Below the pieces are notes generated by a model that saw only the letters and a program-made list of their open reading frames with translations, was not told where the DNA came from and searched no databases. The translations under genes and the position numbers were made by a program. From positions 124,001-188,000 of the forward strand of contig DATHMH010000014.1 in the NCBI GenBank assembly GCA_035487295.1: a stretch of DNA of 64,000 nt, given 5' to 3'. This stretch comes from QIAW01 sp035487295. GTDB lineage: Bacteria; Acidobacteriota; Terriglobia; Terriglobales; Acidobacteriaceae. Positions 17,917 to 26,946 of this stretch are shown one piece after another (the first letter of the stretch is position 1; each line of letters begins with the position of its first letter).

Positions 17917-17932
17917 TGTTCCTTGAAGAACC
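17917..17932. promoter_or_regulatory. parS-like site 3, degenerate
   Basis: TGTTCCTTGAAGAACC keeps the left half-site and most of the right. It is the weakest of the five and is spaced 65 bp from site 2. Confidence 0.5.
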
Positions 17933-17990
17933 ACTAGCAAAGGCACCCTATCTGGTTTCCTGCCCCCAAATCAGATTTGCAGGCAGAAAA

Positions 17991-18006
17991 TGTTCTTCGA
18001 GGAACA
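17991..18006. promoter_or_regulatory. parS-like site 4
   Basis: TGTTCTTCGAGGAACA, flanked by AAAA and TTTT as in site 1. It differs from site 1 by one base. Confidence 0.72.
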
Positions 18007-18162
18007 TTTTGGGTTCCAGTCTTCAAAAGCTCCTTAAGGGAATACTGGTGATCAGGCCGGGCTCACCATAGCGAGAAACTTAAAAGATCCCAAATTTGGC
18101 AGGGAAAGCTGGGTTTGATATCTATTCCTTGCAATTCATTCCAAGGCTGGTTTAAATGGAAG

Positions 18163-18178
18163 TGTTCCTCAAGGAACA
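18163..18178. promoter_or_regulatory. parS-like site 5, overlapping the parB ribosome-binding site
   Basis: TGTTCCTCAAGGAACA. Its right arm contains AAGGAA, which sits six bases before the ATG at 18183 and is the best Shine-Dalgarno for parB. ParB bound here could limit its own expression (inference). Confidence 0.68.
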
Positions 18179-18182
18179 TCTG

Positions 18183-19091
18183 ATGGTTTGGGAGCCAATG
18201 AAGAAAATGAATTTGCAGAAGAGAAAAGCTTTAGGACGCGGATTGGAAACCCTTCTTCCGGCCGCACGAGGAACAGCCACTGTTCCGGTTCCGGCAGCCG
18301 ATGCCATCCGCGAAATCCGCATTGAGCACATTGACCGCAACCGCTACCAGACTCGCGGACACATGGACGAAATCGCTCTTAACGAGCTGGCCGCCTCCAT
18401 CAAAGCCAACGGCGTCATGCAGCCGATCGTGGTGCGCCCCACCCGCGATGGACGCTTCGAACTGATCGCCGGCGAGCGTCGCTGGCTGGCCTCACAGCGC
18501 GCCGGCAAGCAGACCGTCCCTGCCATGGTCCGCCAGGTGAGCGATCAGCAGGCCCTGGAGTTGACCATCATCGAAAACCTGCAGCGCGAAGATCTGGGGC
18601 CCATGGAGCAGGCCCACGCCTTCGAACGCCTCTCGCGCGAGTTCAGTGTGACCCAGGAGCAGATGGCGCAGCGCACCGGCAAAGACCGCACCACCATCTC
18701 CAACTACCTGCGCCTGCTCAAGCTGCCTCCCGAAGTTCAGGAGATGCTGAGGCGGCAACTGCACCTCACCTTCAGCCACGCCAAGCTCCTGCTCACCCTG
18801 ACATCGGAAGAAGAAATCAGGCATGTGGTCGGAGAGATCATCAGCAAGCACCTTTCTGTGGCCCAGACGGAAGCGCTGATTCTTAACCTCAAGAATCCAG
18901 CTAGCCAAAACGGCGACAGCCAGCAAATGCGCCCTGTGGACCCCAACGTCCGTGCCGCCGAGCGTCAGCTGGAGGAATCACTGGGAGTCCGCGTGTTTAT
19001 CAAGGACAAAAAAGGGAAGGGAAAGATCATTCTCGAATATGCGACGCTGGAAGACTTTGATCGTATTGTTGAAGTCTTATCGAAGAAGTAA
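18183..19091 (+). CDS. parB: chromosome-partitioning protein ParB/Spo0J
   Basis: 302 residues from the ATG at 18183, chosen for AAGGAA upstream; an in-frame ATG at 18156 lies before the parS-like site. The family start LQKRKALGRGLETLL is at about residue 11. The CTP-binding ParB/Srx domain has ELIAGERRWLASQRAG. The HTH region reads FSVTQEQMAQRTGKDRTTIS. The segment after it is SHAKLLL where most ParB proteins have GHARALL. The C-terminus (IILEYATLEDFDRIVEVL) is the dimerisation domain. It binds parS and spreads as a CTP-dependent clamp. The recognition-region changes fit the altered palindromes nearby (inference). Confidence 0.93.
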   Translation: MVWEPMKKMNLQKRKALGRGLETLLPAARGTATVPVPAADAIREIRIEHIDRNRYQTRGHMDEIALNELAASIKANGVMQPIVVRPTRDGRFELIAGERRWLASQRAGKQTVPAMVRQVSDQQALELTIIENLQREDLGPMEQAHAFERLSREFSVTQEQMAQRTGKDRTTISNYLRLLKLPPEVQEMLRRQLHLTFSHAKLLLTLTSEEEIRHVVGEIISKHLSVAQTEALILNLKNPASQNGDSQQMRPVDPNVRAAERQLEESLGVRVFIKDKKGKGKIILEYATLEDFDRIVEVLSKK

Positions 19092-19291
19092 CTCAATTAA
19101 TATAAAGTACTTCTCAATATAAAGTATTATGTGCTTAATAAAGTTTTCACGCGAGCGAACTCGGCGCACATTGCCTTGACAGGTTGAACAGAAATCGTAT
19201 CAGCGGTAATTACCAGATTCGCGATGGAATTAACCTCTCTTTGCGATAGAATCCATCCATCCCCCAGCAACAACTTACCGGAGTTTGGTCT

Positions 19292-20821
19292 ATGCCGCTT
19301 GTTCGCGCCGCATTAGTCTTGATTTTGTGTTTGTGTTCGGCGCTTGAGGCGCTGGCCCAGGATGAAGCTCAGGCCGAAATGGCGCGGTTACGCGCGCAAG
19401 TCGCCTGGCAGCGTACCTCGCCCAATGCAAAGGCGATCGATGGTCCGGTGCTCTATCAGATCATCATGCGCAGCAGTGCTACCCAGGGACACATCCCCAA
19501 AATCTCAAATACTTTCACTCTGACGAATTCGCTGATCTCCGAGGATGTGAACGGCATTCACATCGGCACGATGTCAGTGGATTCCGCTGGGATCATCACC
19601 TTTGCTAACGGACAAAATTTCCCCGGCGGTGGCGTTACCAGCATCACCGTAGGCGCAGGACTGACTCCTACGGGCCCCATTACCACCAGCGGCAGCATTG
19701 CGCTCGATACCAGCTTCACCGACTCGCTCTATGCATCATTGTCTTCGCTGGCCTCGTATCTGCTTCTCAGTGGAGGCACGATGACTGGCGCTTTGCAACT
19801 GAGCGGCGATCCCACGCAGCCTTTACACGCCGCAACCAAAGCCTACGTGGATGCGGGACTTCTGGCTAACAAGAACAGTTTGGGAGTCCTAGCCGCGGAT
19901 TATGAATTCGACGAAACCTCCGGCACCAGCTTTGCCGACAGTTCGGGTTTTAACAACACTGCTACTAACACGCCGCCCGGGGGCATCGCGCCCGGGTCAG
20001 CCGGGCATACCGGGAAGGCTATAACATTCGCAGGTGGTGTTGTTACCGCGACCAACACGCCGTATAGTCCGCAGGTCTGGGTGGAAGGCTGGGTCTCCTA
20101 TACCAACGGCTTCCCGAATGGAACGATTCTCAATAAAACTGGTGTCTATGCTCTCGCCCTGAATTCAGGAACCGTAACTTTTACTGTGAATGCCGCCAAT
20201 GGAATGTGTTTGGTGGGATCGGCCCCGCTTCCCGCTGGGGCTTTCTTTCACGCCGGCGGCTGGTACAACGGCCTCACCGCTGTGGTCGAAGCCAATGGCA
20301 AAACGACCGAAGTTCCCTGCGCCAAGGGCCCACTTGTTCCAGCCAACCAGTTGTTTATAGGAGCTGCTAATGGCAGCGGCATGAATCCTTTCAACGGAAC
20401 GATCGATGAAGTGCGCGTCAGGACCGTCGCGCCTCCGCCGGCACAGGTTACACCGACACCCACGAATCAGTACTGCGGCTCGACGCTTGCCACCACGGGA
20501 CAGTTGGCATCTCTCTCGGGCGGCTATCACGCGGCCGCCGTGTTGTGCCAGACGGCGTGCAACTCTCCGGCAGCGACCATGTGCACAGCGACGGACATGG
20601 TACATTCTGCTCAACTCGGTATTAGTCTACCCTCCAATGTCTGGTACTCCAGTGGCACCTTCGTTCCAGTAACAACAAACTCAACCTTCGTGACTGACTG
20701 CAACGGCTGGACCGAAGGCCCTCCGGGCACTCCTTATGACGGGCCAACCTGGGTCACGGGCGCTCCCAGCATTGCAACCTGCTCGTCTTCGCTGCCCATT
20801 GCTTGTTGTACGTTGAAGTAG
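19292..20821 (+). CDS. secreted LamG-like protein with tail-fibre-type segment
   Basis: 509 residues with a signal peptide (about 1-23, ending LEALAQ). Residues about 70-140 resemble phage tail-fibre stalk sequence. SGGTMTGALQLSGDPTQPLH followed by AATKAYVDA (about 166-194) is a motif widespread in tail-fibre and related exported proteins. Residues about 205-385 resemble a LamG/concanavalin-like domain (YEFDETSGTSFADSSG, and GTIDEVRVR near its end). The last 120 residues form a Cys-rich domain (ALCQTACNSP, IACCTLK). GGAG precedes the ATG. Probable cell-surface binding protein; no enzymatic motif seen. Confidence 0.75.
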   Translation: MPLVRAALVLILCLCSALEALAQDEAQAEMARLRAQVAWQRTSPNAKAIDGPVLYQIIMRSSATQGHIPKISNTFTLTNSLISEDVNGIHIGTMSVDSAGIITFANGQNFPGGGVTSITVGAGLTPTGPITTSGSIALDTSFTDSLYASLSSLASYLLLSGGTMTGALQLSGDPTQPLHAATKAYVDAGLLANKNSLGVLAADYEFDETSGTSFADSSGFNNTATNTPPGGIAPGSAGHTGKAITFAGGVVTATNTPYSPQVWVEGWVSYTNGFPNGTILNKTGVYALALNSGTVTFTVNAANGMCLVGSAPLPAGAFFHAGGWYNGLTAVVEANGKTTEVPCAKGPLVPANQLFIGAANGSGMNPFNGTIDEVRVRTVAPPPAQVTPTPTNQYCGSTLATTGQLASLSGGYHAAAVLCQTACNSPAATMCTATDMVHSAQLGISLPSNVWYSSGTFVPVTTNSTFVTDCNGWTEGPPGTPYDGPTWVTGAPSIATCSSSLPIACCTLK

Positions 20822-20884
20822 GGAATCGAGGCTTTTATTCCGCTTTGAAATCCTCTGCGCGTCTTCTGCGGTTAATCGCCGATC

Positions 20885-23800
20885 TTACTTGCATCCAAAC
20901 GCGTCTTTGACCTCGACTAATTTTGGTCGCTTATCGGGCCGCTGAGATGTCGTAAAGTAGCCCCAGTTTTTGTCGATATCATCTTTTTGGTTGTTGGTCA
21001 GGTGCCAGGAGAGCGGGGGATAGGCATCATGAAAGGCAAAGATCACGCGATGAAAAGTCAGCCCCTGCGGAGGATGGTCGCTTAGCATTTTTAGTCCCAG
21101 TTCGTTGTGTTCAGCTTGTCCGCTGCTGCGCACGTTCAGCATGGTGGTAACCGGGGCTGTGAGTTGCGTGGTCCAGTCCCAGGGCTGTTTGGCCGCGCGG
21201 TCCTGTTCGGTCTGCTGCGGTGAATCGGCCTTTGTGCTGGGTGCGGCCTCAATTTCAATGAATAGCAGCTCTCGGTTTTTCGTCGATTTCTGACCTGGGC
21301 ATTGAGCGCTTTGTTTTTGTGGGCATGCCACTTCCGCGGGGGGATTTTGCGGGAAAGCGTCCAGCAGCCACTCCAGGGCCGAGGTCACGCCGTAGTTGTC
21401 GTAGTATCCGCCATCGGCCAGGTGAAACGTCGGCCGGTGCGCCGGCCAAAGTTCCGGGGTGGATTGTCGAGCCGTCTTGTCTGGTATCGCTTTTGACATC
21501 GGGGTCACGTAGGTGAAAGTTGCCGAGAGCCGCGCTGCCGTGACCGCGTCAACATCGTATTCAGGATAAAGATTGTTAAACGAAGGGGCCGAGGTCAGCT
21601 CGGGCTCATCTCCCTCCGGTGCGGGCAGTTGGGCCGGCGCCCGGAAGTTCGTGAGCAGAAATCTCTGGCCGGTGTCTGCCGTGGTGGAATTAAAGATTAC
21701 CGCCGGCATGCTTCCCTTTTCCAGCTCGGTGGTCCAGTCGCCGAGCCTGTGGGGGGCGCCCGGCCAGCAGCGCTTCCAGGCCTGCTCCAGCGCCCAGCCT
21801 CGGTCTAGGGTCTTTTTGGCGAAGACCGGAAAAATCGTCCGGAACAAATCCGGATAAGCCAATCCCCACGCTGCCTCGCGCAAGCTGGAGGAGCGTGCAG
21901 CATCTTCTACAGACAATTGCTCGCAGCTTGCAGGCACTGCCGTGCTGAAGCCCGGATCGTTTTCTTCGGCCAGGTGTTCCACAAAGTACATCGAACCTAC
22001 ACTGCCGCCTGATACCGAACTGATCAGCACTACTGACTTGCCGAAATCTTTTTGACAGCCTGGTTTCTTCAGCTCATTCTGCAGTTCGGTCAGCACCTTG
22101 GCTGTCCAGGCTGAGGCCTGGATCCCGCCGCCGGTGGCGGTCACGACCACCATGGGGACATTGTCATTTGCGTGTTGCGCCTGCCACCTGCGCGCTATCT
22201 CCGCCGGGCCAGGCACTTGCGGGGCGGCCATCTGCGAATGCGCTGACAGCTCGCCTGCCGCCGCCGCAAGTGGATGGACAACGTAATAGTGGTCGGAATC
22301 GAACGGTGTAATTCCCAGCACAGCGTTAAAGATTACGGAGTAGACAAAAACCAGGGTCAGCAGTGGAAAGCGATAGCGGTCGGCAAAGAACGAAAGCCCC
22401 GTACCACCCCAAGCCGCCATCATTACCAGCACCAGGATATAGCACAGGACCGGAAAATAGTTGTTGTCGCCGCCCGCTCGTGGGTAGAGGGTCCAATACC
22501 CCACCGCATAGAACACCAACACGATCGCAAAAAAGGCAAATGCCAGCGAATGTCCGGAATGTAAATAGCCATTCGCGTCAAAATAACCCGGGCCAAGGCG
22601 GGCAAACAGCCGCCTGAGTCTTGTGTGTCCGCTGAATGGTTGGGAGTGATAGGCCGCTTGCAAGCCGGGAGTAATTGGGAGCACAAGTGCATGGGTGAGC
22701 GGCGTCGCGGGATCTTTCTCATGCAGGTGGATCCATTCCGCGAAGTACAGCACTGCCAGGGAAATGCCCACGCCTACTGCCAGGTCGCCGATTAGGACAA
22801 GAAAATGAGCGGGACGATGAACGTCACGAGGCAAATCCGCCAGCAGCAGCACCCGCAGCAGCAAGGGCCAGCCGGGAACCGTCCAAAGCACGACCGTCAA
22901 CCAGCTCATGTTGCCGGTTACAACCAGCTCCGGTGGCGGCGCAACGCCCACGCGCTCTTCCCCGTACGCCAGAATCATGCGCGCCGTAATCATTGCCACC
23001 CAGCAGGTGGCGGTAATCAGCCAGCCGGCGAAGACGAACTGCAGGTGGCTCTCGAGTGAAAGAATGCCGCGCGAAACCGAGGCAATGCTATCGGACCGCA
23101 GATCGAGCATTGGGAAGAGGACCAAAAACGCGCAGGCCAGCAGGGCGACGCGCAGCAGATAAAGATATGTGCTCCAGGAAACGAAGTTGAGCCAGATGGA
23201 ATGCAGCAGGCCGCTTCCTTCCAGCAGCAGCAACAACAAAGCCAGGAACATGAGCAATACCGCGCCAAATAACAGCAACACAGTGTTGGAGTGAGGCGCG
23301 GCCGCGGCCGCGATTGTGCCGGCAACTCCTGAGACCGCGCTCGCGGCGAAAATTATGCCCAGGCTTCGCGCCACCCAGGAAGAAAGCGGGTTGGGCAGGG
23401 GCAAATCGCCGAACTTGGGATAAAAGAGAAATAGCGGGGCTGAAAATGCCAGCGCCAGGAAAACACTAATCCATTTTGTGATCGCAAAGGGGAGCGGCCA
23501 CAAAACCCCCTGGTGGGTGCCGCTCAGCGCGAATAAAATCCCGATGTTCTCTCCGATATCCGCGGCCGCGCCGAGGGTTATGAATATGCCCACCAGCCAG
23601 CCCAGTTTGCGCGCCAATCCGGCAGTGGAATGGCGCAGCGCTCCGCCGATCAGGAAGAAGAATGTCATCCAGTAAAGAAAAATAAAGATGAAATCCAGGT
23701 ATTGCTGCTGGCGCATCGCGCGCCAATTGCTCGTCCCCGGTTCGGTAAGGCGCTCGCCCAGCAGCGCTACCACACACTGAGGCGAGTTGGCGAACTGCAT

Positions 23801-23926
23801 GGCCACCCCTGGCGCCTTATTGATGGCAATATCTGGCGCAGCGCTGGGTAGTTGAAAGCGGGCAGCCGTAGACATGAAGACCGCCCAAACCACCAAAAGG
23901 CTCAACAGCAACACAGAACGTCGCAT
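20885..23926 (-). CDS. membrane-anchored patatin-like phospholipase
   Basis: 1013 residues from the ATG at 23926, which has GGAGG five bases upstream; the frame itself opens at a TTG at 23941. The first roughly 560 residues contain about ten or more hydrophobic segments. The C-terminal part is a patatin/acyl-hydrolase domain. The oxyanion-hole TGGGIQAS is near residue 597, the nucleophile elbow SSVSGGSVG near 637 (Ser in place of the first Gly of GxSxG), and the second catalytic residue Asp in DGGYYDNYG near 839. Predicted lipid acyl hydrolase at the inner membrane. It is convergent with the LamG-like gene. The size and membrane half are unusual for patatins. Confidence 0.8.
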   Translation of the reverse strand: MRRSVLLLSLLVVWAVFMSTAARFQLPSAAPDIAINKAPGVAMQFANSPQCVVALLGERLTEPGTSNWRAMRQQQYLDFIFIFLYWMTFFFLIGGALRHSTAGLARKLGWLVGIFITLGAAADIGENIGILFALSGTHQGVLWPLPFAITKWISVFLALAFSAPLFLFYPKFGDLPLPNPLSSWVARSLGIIFAASAVSGVAGTIAAAAAPHSNTVLLLFGAVLLMFLALLLLLLEGSGLLHSIWLNFVSWSTYLYLLRVALLACAFLVLFPMLDLRSDSIASVSRGILSLESHLQFVFAGWLITATCWVAMITARMILAYGEERVGVAPPPELVVTGNMSWLTVVLWTVPGWPLLLRVLLLADLPRDVHRPAHFLVLIGDLAVGVGISLAVLYFAEWIHLHEKDPATPLTHALVLPITPGLQAAYHSQPFSGHTRLRRLFARLGPGYFDANGYLHSGHSLAFAFFAIVLVFYAVGYWTLYPRAGGDNNYFPVLCYILVLVMMAAWGGTGLSFFADRYRFPLLTLVFVYSVIFNAVLGITPFDSDHYYVVHPLAAAAGELSAHSQMAAPQVPGPAEIARRWQAQHANDNVPMVVVTATGGGIQASAWTAKVLTELQNELKKPGCQKDFGKSVVLISSVSGGSVGSMYFVEHLAEENDPGFSTAVPASCEQLSVEDAARSSSLREAAWGLAYPDLFRTIFPVFAKKTLDRGWALEQAWKRCWPGAPHRLGDWTTELEKGSMPAVIFNSTTADTGQRFLLTNFRAPAQLPAPEGDEPELTSAPSFNNLYPEYDVDAVTAARLSATFTYVTPMSKAIPDKTARQSTPELWPAHRPTFHLADGGYYDNYGVTSALEWLLDAFPQNPPAEVACPQKQSAQCPGQKSTKNRELLFIEIEAAPSTKADSPQQTEQDRAAKQPWDWTTQLTAPVTTMLNVRSSGQAEHNELGLKMLSDHPPQGLTFHRVIFAFHDAYPPLSWHLTNNQKDDIDKNWGYFTTSQRPDKRPKLVEVKDAFGCK

Positions 23927-24246
23927 AGCATCCTCCGTCAAGCTGCATCATCTCTAAAGCTTGTCTAAAAAATAGGGTTATGTCAGGGGCAAGGATTTAT
24001 CCGTGCCACGTTGTACTGTGACTGGGTTGAATCCGTAATGGGAATACATCGCTGCCCTGCAAGTCAAGGAATTTTGTAATCTCTATAGTGCAAATCGCCT
24101 CAAAATGGTTTCACGCTGTTTTGGGAAGTCGGGGATCGGGCAACACCCTCAGCAGAGATGTGGCCTTCCTTTTCGCTCTGCGCCTGCAGGATTTTGGAAT
24201 AACCTGCCTCATAAGACTGGAGAAGCTCTCGTGATGCGCATTTTGA
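23927..24246. other. intergenic region without clear features
   Basis: About 320 bp upstream of both the leftward patatin gene and the rightward small-ORF/DUF4331 region. Open frames here have atypical composition and no strong start. Promoters must be present but I cannot place them. Confidence 0.4.
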
Positions 24247-24381
24247 GCGGCGGATGTTTATGTCCATTGGTCGGTCTTTTTCATTACCGGTATCTGGCTC
24301 CTGGGCGCCATCGGAGGGGCCATGGCTGCCACTGATTTTTATTCACGAGTGCGTAGAGAAGTTGCGTCAGAGTGCGACTGA
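24247..24381 (+). pseudogene. possible broken small membrane protein
   Basis: The frame from 24247 to the TGA at 24379 encodes a hydrophobic segment (HWSVFFITGIWLLGAIGGAM) followed by a charged tail (DFYSRVRREVASECD), like one transmembrane helix plus cytoplasmic end. The frame has no start except an internal ATG at 24322, which has GGAGGGG upstream. An ATG at 24234 in another frame would join it by a frameshift near 24250. It could be a remnant or a 19-residue peptide, or chance. Confidence 0.25.
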
Positions 24382-24443
24382 ACCCGGTTCGAAACAACCC
24401 GCAGAGGGCCCTGAGTATCTAGACCAGACGAGAGGATGATCCC

Positions 24444-25442
24444 ATGTCGCACCATTACTCCGGCCCCGACTTTGGGTTTCCCCATGGGGACGCCCGCCTG
24501 GATTTCACCGATCTGTATGCCTTTCCCAAGCCAGGGGGCACTGGCAAGTCAATCCTGATCATGAACGTACACCCGTCCGCCAGCGTGAGCCCGCCAGGGC
24601 CCACTACCGCCGTCCCCTTCGCGCCCGACGCTCTGTACGAGTTCAAGATTGATACGAACGGCGATGCCGTCGCCGATATCGCGTACCGGGTGCGCTTCTC
24701 ATCCTCCGAGGACGGGGCACAGACCGCGACGCTGCGCCGCGTTGAGGGTGCGCAGGCCGCCGGGACGGGCGATGGCGGGCTGGTTATCGTTGAGCGGGCA
24801 CCGGTCTCAATGGATGGGTGGCCGCAGTTGACGGAGGCCGGCGACTACCGCTTCTTCGCGGGCTGGCGCGGCGACCCCTTCTTCTTCGACGTACAGGGCG
24901 CCCTCAACAACCTGCAGTTCACCGGCGACGATTTCTTCGCCGACAAGGACGTGTGCAGCATCGTGCTGGAAGTGCCCAACTCTGCCCTGGGGACTAAAGC
25001 GGTTGGCCTGTGGTGCCGCACGCTGGACGGCGCAGGCGGGAAATGGGTTCAGGCAGACCGCGGCGCGCGGCCCCAGCAAACCGTATTCCTCACCGGCGCC
25101 GAGAACGCTGCCTACCTCGCCGCGCAGCCGGCGGACGATGCCCGCTTCGTGGCCGTCTTCGCGCACTCCCTGGAGCACGCGGGTGGGTACACGCCGGAGG
25201 AAGCAAGGCGGGTGGCAGGGACACTGTTGCCGGACATCCTGTCCTATGATCCCAAGCGCCCAGCGTCGTTCCCGAATAATGGCCGGGCGCTCACCGACGA
25301 CGTCGTCGATATCTTCATTCCTATCCTCACAAATGGGAAGGTGACGGGGGATAAGGTAGGGCCTCACAGCGATCTGCTGACCGAGTTCCCCTACGTTGGC
25401 CCGCCGCATAAAGCCTGGTCTGCAGAGATGGTTGCCGCTTAA
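24444..25442 (+). CDS. DUF4331 family protein
   Basis: 332 residues. The N-terminus MSHHYSGPDFGFPHGDARLD then FTDLYAFPKPG is diagnostic of DUF4331. It is followed by SILIMNVHPSAS, ALYEFKIDTNGDAVADIAYR and, further on, DPFFFDVQG. There is no signal peptide, whereas many family members have one. The family function is unknown. AGAGGATG lies upstream of the ATG. The gene is locally richer in G+C than its neighbours, especially 24640-25250, which may indicate acquisition (impression, not computed). Confidence 0.85.
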   Translation: MSHHYSGPDFGFPHGDARLDFTDLYAFPKPGGTGKSILIMNVHPSASVSPPGPTTAVPFAPDALYEFKIDTNGDAVADIAYRVRFSSSEDGAQTATLRRVEGAQAAGTGDGGLVIVERAPVSMDGWPQLTEAGDYRFFAGWRGDPFFFDVQGALNNLQFTGDDFFADKDVCSIVLEVPNSALGTKAVGLWCRTLDGAGGKWVQADRGARPQQTVFLTGAENAAYLAAQPADDARFVAVFAHSLEHAGGYTPEEARRVAGTLLPDILSYDPKRPASFPNNGRALTDDVVDIFIPILTNGKVTGDKVGPHSDLLTEFPYVGPPHKAWSAEMVAA

Positions 25443-25472
25443 GGCATCCCTCGACAATTTTTTCGGGGAAGC

Positions 25473-26849
25473 CTATTTGTGGCAGACGCTTGGCTGTAAT
25501 GTCTCTTGAATTTGCTTCCACCACGCATCGAATTCAGCCAGGGCCTGCTCGCAGATCAGCCGGTGGCGTTGCTTGCGGTCGCGTACCTTCTCCGGCAGTG
25601 CCGGGAGCAGGTCGAAGGTGATATTTGCCGGTTGAAAGTTCTTAGCTTCGGCGCGCGTGATGTAGTGGATGAGCGATCCCAGCGCCGTAGCGCGCGGAAT
25701 CAGCGGGGAAAAATCGGACTCAGCCTCCGGCGGCTTAGGGATTGCCTCGCCGTGTTGGTTCAGCAGCATCACAGCATAAATCCCCGCCAGCAGACCTGTC
25801 GCCATAGATTCCACGTAACCTTCGACGCCACAAATCTGCCCGGCAAAGAACACGCGCGGATGCGCCTTCATCTGCAATGATGCAGACAGCAGCGCCGGCG
25901 CGTTGATGTACGTGTTGCGATGGATTTGCCCATAGCGCAGGAAGCGGGCATTTTCCAATCCGGGAATCAGCCGCAGCACGCGCGCCTGCTCGCCATACTT
26001 CAAGTGGTTTTGAAAGCCGACCAGGTTGTAAGAATCGGCGCGCTGGTTCTCCTGGCGCAACTGCACCACAGCGTAGGGAATTTTACCGGTGCGCGGGTCT
26101 TTTAATCCCACCGGCTTCATCGGACCGAAGCGCAGCGTGTCGCGCCCGCGCCGGGCGATCTCTTCGATGGGCAGGCAGCTCTCGAAGTAATTCAGCTTTT
26201 CCCAATCCTTGCCCTCGACCGATTGCGCTTCCATGAGCGCATCGTAAAAGCGGTCGTACTCTTCTTTCGTAAACGGACAATTGATGTAATCCGCCTCGCC
26301 TTTGTCGTAACGCGCGGCGCGATAAACTCGCGATTCGTCGATGGACTCGGCCTCGACAATCGGGCTGATGGAATCGTAAAAAGAAAGATGGTCGCTGCCA
26401 GTAAGGCGGGCAATGTCTTCCGACAGCGCCGCTGAGGTCAGCGGACCCGTGGCAATAACGGTCAAGCCGTCGTGCTCGTCGATCTTCGTGACCTCTTCGC
26501 GATGGATCGTAATCAGCGGCTCGCGCGCCATGGCCCCGGCAATGCCCTGCGAAAAAGCAACGCGATCAACCGCCAACGCGTGACCTGCGGGAACCGCGGC
26601 GGCATGGGCGCATTTGAGCAGGCGCGAGCAGGCGCGGCGCATCTCCTGCTTGAGCAGCCAGGGCGCGCTATGCTCGCTCTCCGACTTCAGTGAATTGGAG
26701 CAGACCAGCTCACCGAAGTCCGCGGTCTGGTGGGCGGGCGTGGTCCGCACCGGACGCATCTCGAAAAGATCCACCGCCGCGCCAAAGCGCGCGCATTGCA
26801 GCGCCGCCTCGCAGCCCGCCAGCCCGGCACCGATGATCTTGATGCGCAT
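25473..26849 (-). CDS. trmFO: folate-dependent tRNA (uracil-54-C5)-methyltransferase
   Basis: 458 residues, usual length. The FAD-binding IIGAGLAGCEAALQCARFG is at residues 4-22. The family-specific ETRP-like segment is FEMRPVRTTPAHQTADFGEL, followed by CSNSLKSE. The C-terminal half includes YVESMATGLLAGIYA. It uses methylenetetrahydrofolate and FADH2 to make ribothymidine at tRNA position 54. Single gene, convergent with the DUF4331 gene. Confidence 0.95.
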   Translation of the reverse strand: MRIKIIGAGLAGCEAALQCARFGAAVDLFEMRPVRTTPAHQTADFGELVCSNSLKSESEHSAPWLLKQEMRRACSRLLKCAHAAAVPAGHALAVDRVAFSQGIAGAMAREPLITIHREEVTKIDEHDGLTVIATGPLTSAALSEDIARLTGSDHLSFYDSISPIVEAESIDESRVYRAARYDKGEADYINCPFTKEEYDRFYDALMEAQSVEGKDWEKLNYFESCLPIEEIARRGRDTLRFGPMKPVGLKDPRTGKIPYAVVQLRQENQRADSYNLVGFQNHLKYGEQARVLRLIPGLENARFLRYGQIHRNTYINAPALLSASLQMKAHPRVFFAGQICGVEGYVESMATGLLAGIYAVMLLNQHGEAIPKPPEAESDFSPLIPRATALGSLIHYITRAEAKNFQPANITFDLLPALPEKVRDRKQRHRLICEQALAEFDAWWKQIQETLQPSVCHK

Positions 26850-26946
26850 CGTTCTATTTTATTCTTATTGGTGTGACAGACTTGTAACAGCTGGCCTTCG
26901 CAACGACATCCTGAGCTCTTCCCCTTACAGTGACGTAGAAGAAAAT

